A stretch of DNA of 54,899 nt, taken from positions 1 to 54,899 of the forward strand of contig CALCNV010000072.1 of assembly GCA_937897645.1 (NCBI GenBank), written 5' to 3'. The notes beneath the pieces were generated by a model. It was not told the DNA's origin, searched no databases, and saw only the letters and a list, made by a program, of their open reading frames with translations. The stretch is from an uncultured Lysobacteraceae bacterium. Its GTDB lineage: Bacteria; Pseudomonadota; Gammaproteobacteria; Xanthomonadales; Xanthomonadaceae. Positions 27,380 to 36,528 of this stretch are shown here, one piece after another (the first letter of the stretch is position 1; each line of letters begins with the position of its first letter). The position numbers and the translations under genes are program-made.

Positions 27380-27805
27380 ATGAAGATCACCGTAAGCACT
27401 GAGATAGAAGCCCCCGCAGCCGTCGTCTGGCGCTGTTACACCACGCCCGGCGACATTGTCTGCTGGAATGCTGCTTCCGATGATTGGCACACCACCTCTG
27501 CCTCCGTGGACCTGCAGGCCGGTGGTCGGTTCTGCTCCAGGATGGAGGCGAAGGACGGCAGTGTTGGCTTTGACTTCGAAGGCGTTTACACCAGGGTCGT
27601 CGAAGCGCAACTGCTCGAGTACGATTTCGGCGAACGCCATGCCGAAGTCCGGTTCACGGAACACGACGGAGGCACCACGGTCACCGTCGCATTCGATGCC
27701 GAAGAAACCCATTCCATTGAGCAACAGCACGAGGGTTGGAAGGCGATACTCGGGAATTTCAAACGATACGTCGAGTCCAGCGCTACTCCCGCAAAAGCAC
27801 CATAG
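27380..27805 (+). CDS. SRPBCC (AHSA1/START-like) domain protein
   Basis: A 141-residue protein of the SRPBCC fold, a helix-grip cavity that binds hydrophobic ligands or acts as an Hsp90-activator-like domain. Telltale parts are the start MKITVSTEIEAPAAVVWRCY, GDIVCWNAASDDWH, the GGRFCSRMEAKDGS turn and the last helix HEGWKAILGNFKRYV. AGGTGG lies eight bases before its ATG. It starts 23 bases after the secreted-protein gene, so the two may share a message, though no functional link is evident. It converges with hrpA after 33 bases. Confidence 0.85.
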   Translation: MKITVSTEIEAPAAVVWRCYTTPGDIVCWNAASDDWHTTSASVDLQAGGRFCSRMEAKDGSVGFDFEGVYTRVVEAQLLEYDFGERHAEVRFTEHDGGTTVTVAFDAEETHSIEQQHEGWKAILGNFKRYVESSATPAKAP

Positions 27806-27838
27806 TTTTCCAGTTCGGTGGAATTCGACGGGTATCGT

Positions 27839-30800
27839 TTAATGACCACGCAACCCGGCCAACCGCTGGGCTAGCTTCTTCGGCGAAATCCCCGCGCGTG
27901 CACCCAGCTCCTGAGCGAACAGTGACACGCGCAGTTCTTCCAAATCCCAGCGCAAGGCCTGCCACGGTGGCTGTGACAACTGCCCTGCCTTGCCCGCCTG
28001 TTCCAGCGCATCGATGAAAGGCCGCAGCTCCAGCATGCGCGCCTGGTCGCGGGTGGGGTCGCGCTTGGCGCGCTCAGCGCGCAGCAGCATCGCCTTGAGA
28101 TAACGCGGGAATTGCGCCAGCGCATCGGCTGGCGTGTCACGCAGGAAGCCGGCATGCACCAGCGCCGCCAACTGCTGGCGCAGGTCGTCCAGGTTGCCAC
28201 TGGCCCAGCCCATCAACGGCGATTCGAGTTGCGGTTTCAATTCCGCCACCCCGGACAGGATGGCTTCCGCAAGCTTCAAGCGCTCCATGGCCTCGGGAAA
28301 CAGCCGGCGCGCCGCGTCATCGCGGCGAAGTTCGAACGCATGGCGATCACGGAGTTCGCCCAGCCCGTCCGCCAGCAACGCATTCAACGCTGCATCGACC
28401 AGGTCGCCGCGCAGGCGCTCCTGCGACTCGATGGCCGCGTACAACAGACCCGTCTTGGGCGATACCGGCAGTTGTTTGCGTGCCTGCTTGGCCTTGTCGC
28501 CCAACGCGATCTCCAGCAATCGACGTACACCGGTCGGATGCGCGGCCGCGGCTTCCGCACGATCCGCGAACACGCGCAACGCAACGCTGTCGCCTTCATC
28601 CACCAGTGCGGGCCACGCCGGCACGCCGGCTTCGCCTGGCACTTGCAGGGGAATCGGCACGGATGGAAATTCCCGCAACCCGGTCGCGGCCAGCGCACGA
28701 CCTGCACGTACCGCGAACGCATGGCCTGCCGGCGCGCCAAAACGCTGGCGCAATGCAACAAGGTCGCGTGACTCCGCCAGCACCTTGCCCGCGTCATCAC
28801 GCAGCCGCAGGTTCATGCGCAAATGCGGCTCCAATGCGGCCTCATCGAAATCAATCGCCGCGACGTTTACGCCGGTCGCACGCGACAGGAAGCGCGCCAG
28901 TTCACCGCGCACATCATCCGCACCGGGTTGCGGCCATGCTTCCGCGAATGCGCGACCGAAATCCGGCGCCGGCACGTAGTTGCGCCGCATCGCCTTCGGC
29001 AGGCTGCGGATCAAGCCGGCCGCCTTGTCAGCGATAAAGCCCGGTGCCAGCCACGACAGGCGTGCCGCATCCAGTGCATTCAACAGATGCAGCGGTACGT
29101 CCAGGGTCACGCCATCGTCTTCCGCGCCCGGCTCGAACTTGTAGTGCAACGGCAGGCGTGCGTCGCCCAGCGCAAAATACTTGGGAAAGCGGTCTTCTTC
29201 GCTGCCCTCTCCTGGCAACAAATCCTGAAGCGACCAATGCAGCGCGCGGCGTTGTTCGGGAGCGAGTGACTTGTGCCACGCATCCAGGCCGGCGGAGGAA
29301 TGCAACTCGGACGGAATGCGGTCCAGGTACCAACGCGCCTGCCAGTCCTCATCGGCAACGATGCCGGCACGGCGCAGCTTGGCTTCTTCCTCATGTGCTT
29401 GCGCCAGCACTTTCATGTTGTCGGCGACAAAGCTGGCGCGTGTGTTGATTTCACCGGTCACCAGCCCCTGGCGCACGAAAATATCGTGGGCTTCTTGCGG
29501 TGCGATGCGCCCGTAGTGCACCGGCTTGCGCGGCGCCAGCACCAGGCCGAGCAAACTGATCTGCTCCGAGGCCAGCACGTGGCCTTGCGCCCGCGACCAG
29601 TGCGCATCGAAATGCTTGTGCGCGAGCAGGTGCGGAAGTTCCGCGATCACCCAGTCCGGCTCGATCGCCGCATTGGTCAAGCCCCAGACGCGCGCGGTAT
29701 CCAGCAGCGTAGCGCTGAGTACCCACGGCGGCGGTTTCTTGGCGAGGTTGGACCCGGGGAACAACTGGTAACGACGCTGGCGCGGGCCGAGGAAATCACC
29801 CTTTTCGGTCTTGTGCCCGATCTGCGTGGGCAGGCCGGCGATCAGTGCGCGATGCAAGGAGATATATGCGGCATGGCTCATCCCGTCCACTGCAACCACG
29901 TCTTCATCGCCTGGCTGTTTGCCCCCTTTGGAAAAGGGGGCGGCGCGACGCGCAGCGGCGTGCGGGGGATTTGCACTTGATCTTGCTTGCGACTTAGTCC
30001 CGGCCAAGAGCAAATCCCCCCTGCCCCCCTTTTTCAAAGGGGGGGTTACTTCGGCTGGGTTTGCTGGCGCGGGATTTTCGCCTAGCTCCCATCCCAATTC
30101 AGCGCACAGCAGCAACAGCTGCCGATGCAGCTCGCGCCATTCGCGCATGCGCAGGAAGCCCAGGAAATTCCGTTCGCACCAGTCGCGCAACTTCGACTGG
30201 GTGAGTTCCTCATGCGCCTCGCGGTAGGCCTGCCAGAGTTTGAGGATGCCGATGAATTCGGAACGCGTGTCGGCGAACTTCCCATGCGCGTTGTCGGCGG
30301 CTTCGCGGGCCTCCGGGGGACGCTCGCGCGGATCCTGGATGCCGAGGAAGGACGCGATGACGGTCATGTCACGCAGCGAACCATTGCCGTTCGCGGCAAC
30401 GAGCATGCGCGCCAACTTCACGTCCACGGGCAGTCGTGACATCTGTTTGCCGACGGCGGTCAACGTGCGATCGCGACCCTTGTCGGGGGTCGCGACGGCG
30501 CCCAGTTCCACCAGTTGCTGCCAGCCATCGGCGATGGCGCGCTCATCCGGTGGTTCCAGGAACGGGAAATCCTCGATGCGCCCCAATCCCAGCGACAGCA
30601 TGCGCAGGATCACGCCCGACAGGCTGGAGCGACGGATCTCGGGATCGGTGAACTCGGGCCGCGACTGGAAATCCGCTTCCGCATACAGTCGATAGCACAC
30701 GCCTTCGGAGATGCGTCCGCAGCGACCCTTGCGCTGGTTGGCGCTGGCCTGCGACACGGGCTCGATGTGCAGGCGGTCGAGTTTTTGCCGCGGGCTGTAG

Positions 30801-31921
30801 CGCTTGACCCGTGCATAGCCCGGATCGATGACATATTTGATGCGCGGCACGGTCAGCGAGGTTTCGGCGACATTGGTGGCGAGTACCAGGCGGCGTTTTA
30901 TGCCAGGGCTGAACACCTTGTCCTGGTCGCGCGCCGACAAGCGCGCATACAGCGGGGTGACTTCGGTTTCGCGGTACTTGCGCCGTTCCAGTGCTTGGTG
31001 CGCATCGCGGATCTCGCGCTCGCCGGGCAGGAAGAGCAACACGTCGCCGCGCGGATCCTGGCGGGTGATTTCGTCGACGGCGGCCACGATGGCGTCGTTG
31101 ACCGTGCGCTCGCCTTCGTTCTCTCCTTCACCCTCCAGCGGGCGATAGCGTACCTCGACCGGATAGGTGCGGCCCTCGACGTTGATCACCGGTGCGTCGT
31201 CGAAATGGCGCGAGAAACGTTCGGTATCGATGGTGGCGGAAGTGACGATGACCTTCAGGTCGCGGCGCTTGCGCAGCAGTTGCTTGAGGTAGCCGAGCAG
31301 GAAGTCGATGTTGAGGCTGCGCTCGTGCGCTTCGTCGACGATGATGGTGTCGTAGGAAGACAGCCAGCGGTCGGAGGCGATTTCCGCCAGCAGGATGCCG
31401 TCGGTCATGAACTTGATGCGGGTGTCGTCGCCCACCTGGTCGTTGAACCGCACCTGGAAGCCGACCGCATCGCCGACCGACGTTTGCAATTCCTCCGCCA
31501 CGCGTCGCGCCACCGCGCGTGCGGCGATCCGGCGTGGCTGGGTGCAGCCAATCATGCCGGCAACGCCGCGCCCGGCCGCAAGGCAGAGCTTGGGAAGCTG
31601 CGTGGTCTTGCCGGAGCCGGTTTCGCCGGCGATCACCACCACCGGATGCGCGCGGATCAGGGCAACGACCTGCTCGGCCTCGCGTGCGATGGGCAGCGTG
31701 TCGTCCAGGGTCACTCGGGGTGCGGAGTCTGCGCGGCGCGCGCGGCGTGCGGTGGACTCGGCCAAGGCCTGTTCGAACGCCGTGCGCGATGCAGGATCCG
31801 CAGGGTGCGACTGCCAGCGTGACCAAAGTCCATGCAAGCGGCCACGATCACGCGTGAGCGCGCCATCAATGGCACGGCGTGCAGCAGGCAAGTCTGGCGA
31901 ATCTGTCTGTTTTGCAGGCAT
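27839..31921 (-). CDS. hrpA: ATP-dependent RNA helicase HrpA (with in-frame repeat insertion)
   Basis: A DEAH-box RNA helicase of 1360 residues, about 60 longer than E. coli HrpA (about 1300). Motifs: GETGSGKTTQLPK (motif I), CTQPRRIAARAVARRVAEE (Ia), IIVDEAHERSLNIDF (II), VTSATIDTERF (III), and LATNVAETSLTVPRIKYVID with QRKGRCGRISEGVCYRLY in the second RecA domain. A ratchet/OB region and the large C-terminal HrpA-type domain follow. HrpA rescues stalled or collided ribosomes in E. coli. Roughly residues 626-666 are translated from a palindromic repeat element and explain much of the extra length. Divergent from dps. Confidence 0.93.
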   Translation of the reverse strand: MPAKQTDSPDLPAARRAIDGALTRDRGRLHGLWSRWQSHPADPASRTAFEQALAESTARRARRADSAPRVTLDDTLPIAREAEQVVALIRAHPVVVIAGETGSGKTTQLPKLCLAAGRGVAGMIGCTQPRRIAARAVARRVAEELQTSVGDAVGFQVRFNDQVGDDTRIKFMTDGILLAEIASDRWLSSYDTIIVDEAHERSLNIDFLLGYLKQLLRKRRDLKVIVTSATIDTERFSRHFDDAPVINVEGRTYPVEVRYRPLEGEGENEGERTVNDAIVAAVDEITRQDPRGDVLLFLPGEREIRDAHQALERRKYRETEVTPLYARLSARDQDKVFSPGIKRRLVLATNVAETSLTVPRIKYVIDPGYARVKRYSPRQKLDRLHIEPVSQASANQRKGRCGRISEGVCYRLYAEADFQSRPEFTDPEIRRSSLSGVILRMLSLGLGRIEDFPFLEPPDERAIADGWQQLVELGAVATPDKGRDRTLTAVGKQMSRLPVDVKLARMLVAANGNGSLRDMTVIASFLGIQDPRERPPEAREAADNAHGKFADTRSEFIGILKLWQAYREAHEELTQSKLRDWCERNFLGFLRMREWRELHRQLLLLCAELGWELGENPAPANPAEVTPPLKKGGRGDLLLAGTKSQARSSANPPHAAARRAAPFSKGGKQPGDEDVVAVDGMSHAAYISLHRALIAGLPTQIGHKTEKGDFLGPRQRRYQLFPGSNLAKKPPPWVLSATLLDTARVWGLTNAAIEPDWVIAELPHLLAHKHFDAHWSRAQGHVLASEQISLLGLVLAPRKPVHYGRIAPQEAHDIFVRQGLVTGEINTRASFVADNMKVLAQAHEEEAKLRRAGIVADEDWQARWYLDRIPSELHSSAGLDAWHKSLAPEQRRALHWSLQDLLPGEGSEEDRFPKYFALGDARLPLHYKFEPGAEDDGVTLDVPLHLLNALDAARLSWLAPGFIADKAAGLIRSLPKAMRRNYVPAPDFGRAFAEAWPQPGADDVRGELARFLSRATGVNVAAIDFDEAALEPHLRMNLRLRDDAGKVLAESRDLVALRQRFGAPAGHAFAVRAGRALAATGLREFPSVPIPLQVPGEAGVPAWPALVDEGDSVALRVFADRAEAAAAHPTGVRRLLEIALGDKAKQARKQLPVSPKTGLLYAAIESQERLRGDLVDAALNALLADGLGELRDRHAFELRRDDAARRLFPEAMERLKLAEAILSGVAELKPQLESPLMGWASGNLDDLRQQLAALVHAGFLRDTPADALAQFPRYLKAMLLRAERAKRDPTRDQARMLELRPFIDALEQAGKAGQLSQPPWQALRWDLEELRVSLFAQELGARAGISPKKLAQRLAGLRGH
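29922..30045. repeat. Palindromic repeat element read in frame inside hrpA
   Basis: About 124 bases bounded by CCCCCTTTGGAAAAGGGGG on one side and CCCCCCTTTTTCAAAGGGGGG on the other, with complementary GGGGGATTTGC and GCAAATCCCCCC inside. The arms are inverted repeats typical of small non-autonomous elements. The length keeps the reading frame and contributes ~41 low-complexity residues (PPLKKGGRGD ... RRAAPFSKGG) to HrpA without a stop codon. Confidence 0.75.
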
Positions 31922-32005
31922 CGGGGGAGGAATGTGAAGCTTCGAATGACACGTGATGGGTTAGTCTCCTCATTGTCGCCTATCCCAACTGAAAGGAGCG
32001 CCGTG

Positions 32006-32587
32006 ATGGCCAAGAGCAAGACCAAGGGCACTGCAACCAAGGGCAGCAAGGCCAAGACCAGCACCGCAACGCCTGCGGCACTGAAGCTGGCGGCTGCGGC
32101 ACCCAGTGCGCCGCGTATCGATATCGGGCTTGACCTGGCCGATCGCAAGAAGATCGCCGACGGCCTGTCGCGCTTCCTCGCCGACAGCTACACCCTGTAC
32201 CTGAAGACCCACAACTTCCACTGGAACGTCACCGGTCCGATGTTCAACGCGTTGCACACCATGTTCGAAGCCCAGTACACCGAACAATGGACCGCACTGG
32301 ACGAGATCGCCGAACGCATCCGCGCACTGGGCTTCAACGCGCCGGGTTCGTACCGCGAATTCGTGGCTCTGTCGTCGATCGCGGAAGAACCCGGCCTGAC
32401 CAACAGCGCCGACTGGCATGAAATGGTCCGCCAGCTAGTGGTCGGCAACGAAGCCGTGTGCCGCACCGCGCGCAAGGTGCTGGACATCGCCGACGACGCC
32501 GACGACGCCCCCACCGAAGACCTGCTGACACAGCGCCTACAGACGCATGAGAAGTATGCGTGGATGTTGCGGTCGTTGTTGCAGTAA
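32006..32587 (+). CDS. dps: Dps-family ferritin-like protein with basic N-terminal tail
   Basis: A 193-residue DNA-binding protein from starved cells: a dodecameric miniferritin that oxidises and stores iron and protects DNA. The Dps core starts near residue 45 (DIGLDLADRKKIADGLSRFL). Ferroxidase-site residues are in THNFHWNVTGPMFNALHTMF and EQWTALDEIAERIRALG. The first ~38 residues are a Lys/Ala/Thr-rich tail (MAKSKTKGTATKGSKAKTST), histone H1-like and well suited to binding DNA. I start at the ATG at 32006, eight bases after GGAG; the longer upstream frame has no family similarity. Divergent from hrpA across 84 bases. Confidence 0.92.
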   Translation: MAKSKTKGTATKGSKAKTSTATPAALKLAAAAPSAPRIDIGLDLADRKKIADGLSRFLADSYTLYLKTHNFHWNVTGPMFNALHTMFEAQYTEQWTALDEIAERIRALGFNAPGSYREFVALSSIAEEPGLTNSADWHEMVRQLVVGNEAVCRTARKVLDIADDADDAPTEDLLTQRLQTHEKYAWMLRSLLQ

Positions 32588-32948
32588 GGGCAATCGCCTA
32601 CCGCAAACCCAGCTTCCCCTCTCCCTTCATGGGAGAGGGTGCCCAACGGGCGGGAGAGGGTGCGCCGGAGACGATTGGTGTACTCGCCTTGATTTCGCCG
32701 AAGTCAGGAGCAAGAGCACGCAAGCTTCGCTTGCGCTCCCCTCTCCTGCCCTCCGGGCATCCTCTCCCACAAGGGGAGAGGAGAAAGTCAAAGACGCTTC
32801 GACATTTCACCAAGTCCAGTCACTGAGTTCGATCACTTGTTTAAGTTCAAGAGTCGACTTTCTCCCATGTGTCCACGTGGCAATGCCCTAGCCGGCCAGA
32901 AGTCAAACCCCTACAGCCCCCCCTTGACCACCCTGCTACCCTGACTAC
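32588..32948. repeat. 361-base gene-free stretch with a large imperfect inverted repeat
   Basis: Between dps and recQ. The region 32615-32782 holds two arms: CCCCTCTCCCTTCATGGGAG followed by AGGGTGCCC...GGGAGAGGG, and the reverse CCCCTCTCCTGCCCTCCGGG followed by CATCCTCTCCC...GGGGAGAGG. Each arm contains palindromes, and together they form a long-range inverted repeat with a loop of roughly 70-75 bases. This is a common REP/MITE-like pattern in proteobacteria (memory). The rest, 32783-32948, shows no gene; it should contain the recQ promoter, which I could not pinpoint. Confidence 0.65.
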
Positions 32949-34751
32949 ATGCAGGAATCACCCCACGCACTGCTCCACCGCGTCTTCGGCCATGCCGGAT
33001 TCCGCGGGCCGCAGCAGGACATCATCGAACACATCGCGGCTGGCAACGACGCGCTGGTGCTGATGCCTACCGGCGGCGGCAAATCGCTGTGTTACCAGGT
33101 GCCGGCACTGCTGCGCGAAGGCGTGGGCGTGGTTGTCTCGCCGCTGATCGCGCTGATGCAGGACCAGGTGGAAGCACTGCGCCAGGTCGGAGTGCGTGCC
33201 GAGTTTCTCAACTCCACGCTGGATGCCGAATCCGCGTCGCGCGTGGAACAGGCCATGCTCGCCGGCGAGCTGGACCTGCTGTATGTGGCTCCGGAGCGCC
33301 TGCTGACCCAGCGCTTCCTGTCGCTGCTGGATCGTTCGGCCATTGCCCTGTTCGCCATCGACGAAGCGCATTGTGTATCGCAATGGGGCCACGACTTCCG
33401 CCGTGAATACCGTGAACTCACCGTATTGCACGAACGCTGGCCCGAAGTCCCGCGCATCGCACTGACCGCCACGGCTGATCCGCCAACGCAGCGCGAGATC
33501 GCCGAACGCCTGCAACTGGAGGACGCGCGGCGCTTCGTCAGCTCCTTTGATCGACCGAATATCCGCTACAACGTGGTGCAGAAGGACAACGGCAAGCGCC
33601 AGTTGCTGGAATTCCTGGGCACACATCGCGACGAGGCCGGCATCGTCTATTGCCTGTCGCGCAAGAAGGTGGAGCAAACCGCGGATTTCCTGGTGGAACA
33701 CGGCTTCAAGGCCCTGCCCTATCACGCGGGACTGGACGCGGAAATCCGCGCCAGCAACCAGCGCCGCTTCCTGCGCGAGGATGGCGTGGTGATGGTGGCG
33801 ACCATCGCGTTCGGCATGGGCATCGACAAACCGGACGTGCGTTTCGTGGCGCACACGGATCTGCCCAAGTCGCTGGAAGGCTATTACCAGGAGACCGGTC
33901 GTGCCGGTCGTGACGGCGAACCCGCCGAAGCCTGGCTCTGCTACGGCATGGGCGACATGGTGCTGTTGAAGCAGATGATCGAGCAGTCGGAGGCCGGCGA
34001 AGAACGCAAGCAACTGGAACGCCGCAAGCTGGACCAGTTGCTCGGTTACTGCGAATCGATGCAATGCCGCCGACAGGTATTGCTGGCCGGCTTCGGCGAA
34101 ATCTATCCAGTTGCCTGCGGCAACTGCGACAACTGCTTGCAGCCCGCGGCCAGCTGGGATGCCACGCTCGCCGCACAGAAGGCGCTCAGTTGCGTATACC
34201 GCACCGGCCAGCGCTTTGGTGCCGCGCACCTGATCGACGTGCTGCGCGGCGGTGAAGGCGAACGTGTCCGCCAGTTCGGCCACGACGCCCTCAGCACCTA
34301 CGGCATCGGCAAGGACCTGGATGCGAAGACCTGGCGCGGCGTGTTCCGCCAGCTGGTTGCGACCGGTTTGCTGGAGGTGGACGCGGAAGCCTTCGGCGGC
34401 CTGCGCCTGACCGACGCCAGCCGCACGGTGCTCACCGGAAAACGACAGGTCGTGCTGCGCAAGGAATTGCCATCGAAGGCCGAACGCACCCGTGACCGTG
34501 GTCCGCGCACGGGCGTGCCGGTACAACCCGGTGACCTGCCTTTGTTCGGTGCACTGCGTGACCTGCGCGCGCTGCTGGCGCGCGAACAGAACGTACCCGC
34601 TTACGTGATCTTCCACGACAGCACGTTGCGCAACATCGCCGAGCAACGCCCCGGCAGCATGGACGAATTGAGCAAGGTCGGCGGCATTGGCGGCGCCAAG
34701 CTGGAGCGTTACGGACAACAGGTATTGGACGCCGTGCGCGCCATGGGCTGA
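32949..34751 (+). CDS. recQ: ATP-dependent DNA helicase RecQ
   Basis: A RecQ helicase of 600 residues that unwinds DNA 3' to 5' in RecF-pathway recombination and fork repair. Motif 0 region GHAGFRGPQQDIIEH, motif I MPTGGGKSLCYQVPAL, motif II IDEAHCVSQWGHDFRREY and motif VI QETGRAGRDGEPAEAW are all present. The zinc site (YCESMQC ... CGNCDNC), the winged-helix domain and a C-terminal HRDC domain (about 535-600, DLRALLAREQNVPAYVIFHD) follow, so the full E. coli-type architecture is intact. Confidence 0.96.
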   Translation: MQESPHALLHRVFGHAGFRGPQQDIIEHIAAGNDALVLMPTGGGKSLCYQVPALLREGVGVVVSPLIALMQDQVEALRQVGVRAEFLNSTLDAESASRVEQAMLAGELDLLYVAPERLLTQRFLSLLDRSAIALFAIDEAHCVSQWGHDFRREYRELTVLHERWPEVPRIALTATADPPTQREIAERLQLEDARRFVSSFDRPNIRYNVVQKDNGKRQLLEFLGTHRDEAGIVYCLSRKKVEQTADFLVEHGFKALPYHAGLDAEIRASNQRRFLREDGVVMVATIAFGMGIDKPDVRFVAHTDLPKSLEGYYQETGRAGRDGEPAEAWLCYGMGDMVLLKQMIEQSEAGEERKQLERRKLDQLLGYCESMQCRRQVLLAGFGEIYPVACGNCDNCLQPAASWDATLAAQKALSCVYRTGQRFGAAHLIDVLRGGEGERVRQFGHDALSTYGIGKDLDAKTWRGVFRQLVATGLLEVDAEAFGGLRLTDASRTVLTGKRQVVLRKELPSKAERTRDRGPRTGVPVQPGDLPLFGALRDLRALLAREQNVPAYVIFHDSTLRNIAEQRPGSMDELSKVGGIGGAKLERYGQQVLDAVRAMG

Positions 34752-34816
34752 AGTTCGCATTGCCGCCGCATGGGTCGCGTGCTATCAAGGCCGCTGGTTC
34801 TGCTAGGTACTACGCC

Positions 34817-36340
34817 ATGCGCAACGCTTATGCACTCTCGCTGGTCCTGCTGCTGGCAGGGTGCGCCTCGCTGCCGCAACGCATGCAGCTTGCCGATGAG
34901 TTCGCGGTGCCGCCGGCCACCACTGGCAAGCTGGCCGAACTGGTGGTCCCGGCCGAACAACGCCATCCCGGCCAATCCGGTTTCCACCTTGTCAGCACGG
35001 GCACCGAAGCCTATGCCGCCCGCGCGTACAGCGCACAGGGCGCCGCCAAAAGCCTGGATATCCAGACCTACATCTGGCATGCCGACCTGACCGGCAAGCT
35101 GCTGGCACTGCAGGCCTTGAAGGCTGCGGACCGTGGCGTACGCGTACGCATCCTGGTGGACGACCTGGATGCGCGCGCGAAGAACAACGGATTCGCGGCG
35201 CTGGACGCACATCCCCACATCGAAGTCAGGCTGTTCAACCCGATGGCCAGCCGCAGTGGCACCTTGAGCAAGGCCGGCGAATTCGGCACGGGCTTCGCGC
35301 GCCTCAACCACCGCATGCACAACAAGAGCTGGATCGCCGACAACCGCATCGCGCTGGTGGGGGGGCGCAATTTGGGCGATGAATACTTCGATGCACACGC
35401 GGGTATCAATTTCGTCGACCTGGACTTGTTGATGGCCGGGCCGGTGGTGACCCAGGTCAGCAACAACTTCGACCGTTTCTGGAACTCGCCTTCCAATTAC
35501 CCGATCGCACAACTCGCGCCGACGGCCGCCACTGATTCGGCGCTGGCGCAGCTTCGCGGCACGCTGGAGCAGGCCGCGACCGACTTGCGCGGCAGCCCCT
35601 ATGCACAGGTGTTGCGTGAGGACGCGCAGGTCCAGGATTTGCTGGACGGCGACACCAAACTGTACTGGAGCACGCGTTGGACGTTCGTCAGCGACGACCC
35701 GATGAAGGCGACAGTGCCCCAGGCGGATCGTTCCGAGGTCCTGAAGGTGATGGTGCCGGCCATGCGCGCGACGCAGCGCGAATTGCGCCTGATCTCGCCG
35801 TATTTCGTCCCCGGCGAGATGGGGACCGAATTGCTGGTCGAGAGTGCCAAGAGCGGTCGGGGGGTACGCATCCTTACCAATTCGCTGGCCGCCAACGACG
35901 TGGCCGCCGTGCATGGCGGCTACATGGAATACCGCCCGGCGCTGTTGCAGGGTGGCGTGCAGCTATGGGAGCTGAAACCCAGCGGCAATACACCATCGAA
36001 ATTCAGCCTGGGTGGATCCTCCGGTTCCAGCCTGCACACCAAGGCGATGATCGTGGACGCCGATACGGTGTTCGTGGGTTCCTACAACCTGGATCCGCGC
36101 TCTACGTCGCTCAACAGCGAGCAGGGCGTGCTGGTATCGCACCCGGTGCTCGCCGAGCAACTGACGCGCATCTTCGACCGCCAGGTCTCGCCGCAGCGTG
36201 CGTGGCAAGTCAGCCTGGACGAACACGGCACGGTGTGGACCGATGGCACGCAGACCTTCCGCAAGGAACCGGAAGCGCCGGCCTCCCGTCGCGCCATGTC
36301 CTGGCTGATGAAAGTGTTGCCGGTGGAATCGCAACTCTAG
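34817..36340 (+). CDS. Phospholipase D-family lipoprotein (cardiolipin synthase-like, ClsC/YmdC type)
   Basis: A 507-residue lipoprotein with lipobox LAGC (Cys16) and two HKD phosphodiesterase motifs: HRMHNKSWIADNRIALVGGR (His168, Lys170) and SLHTKAMIVDADTVFVGSYN (His407, Lys409). Proteins of this pattern transfer phosphatidyl groups to make cardiolipin or hydrolyse phospholipids at the membrane. I begin at the ATG at 34817 because the lipoprotein signal starts there. It is 65 bases after recQ. ClsC normally lies beside a YmdB-like gene, absent here, so substrate assignment stays open. Confidence 0.85.
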   Translation: MRNAYALSLVLLLAGCASLPQRMQLADEFAVPPATTGKLAELVVPAEQRHPGQSGFHLVSTGTEAYAARAYSAQGAAKSLDIQTYIWHADLTGKLLALQALKAADRGVRVRILVDDLDARAKNNGFAALDAHPHIEVRLFNPMASRSGTLSKAGEFGTGFARLNHRMHNKSWIADNRIALVGGRNLGDEYFDAHAGINFVDLDLLMAGPVVTQVSNNFDRFWNSPSNYPIAQLAPTAATDSALAQLRGTLEQAATDLRGSPYAQVLREDAQVQDLLDGDTKLYWSTRWTFVSDDPMKATVPQADRSEVLKVMVPAMRATQRELRLISPYFVPGEMGTELLVESAKSGRGVRILTNSLAANDVAAVHGGYMEYRPALLQGGVQLWELKPSGNTPSKFSLGGSSGSSLHTKAMIVDADTVFVGSYNLDPRSTSLNSEQGVLVSHPVLAEQLTRIFDRQVSPQRAWQVSLDEHGTVWTDGTQTFRKEPEAPASRRAMSWLMKVLPVESQL

Positions 36341-36485
36341 CCCGACTCTATCCGGCGCACGTAGCGGGCAACATTGCTGCCCTTGCAACACCCCGTGCGA
36401 ATCGCAAGACCTCTCGCCATAGATTGATCAACGCTAAAAGCCACATTCTGTGATTTCTAGTGGAAGTGGCGCGAATCAGAAATCA

Positions 36486-36517
36486 AGTGCCGGCAGCAGC
36501 GTACTGCTGCCGGCACT
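36486..36517 (-). terminator. Candidate terminator of the first sulfatase gene
   Basis: A perfect 14-base stem (AGTGCCGGCAGCAG and its complement) with a 4-base loop lies 12 bases after the sulfatase stop. On the minus strand it is followed by TTGATTTCTGATT, which is only moderately T-rich, so termination could be weak or factor-assisted. It also faces the end of the phospholipase D gene. Confidence 0.55.
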
Positions 36518-36528
36518 GGTGCGAACGC

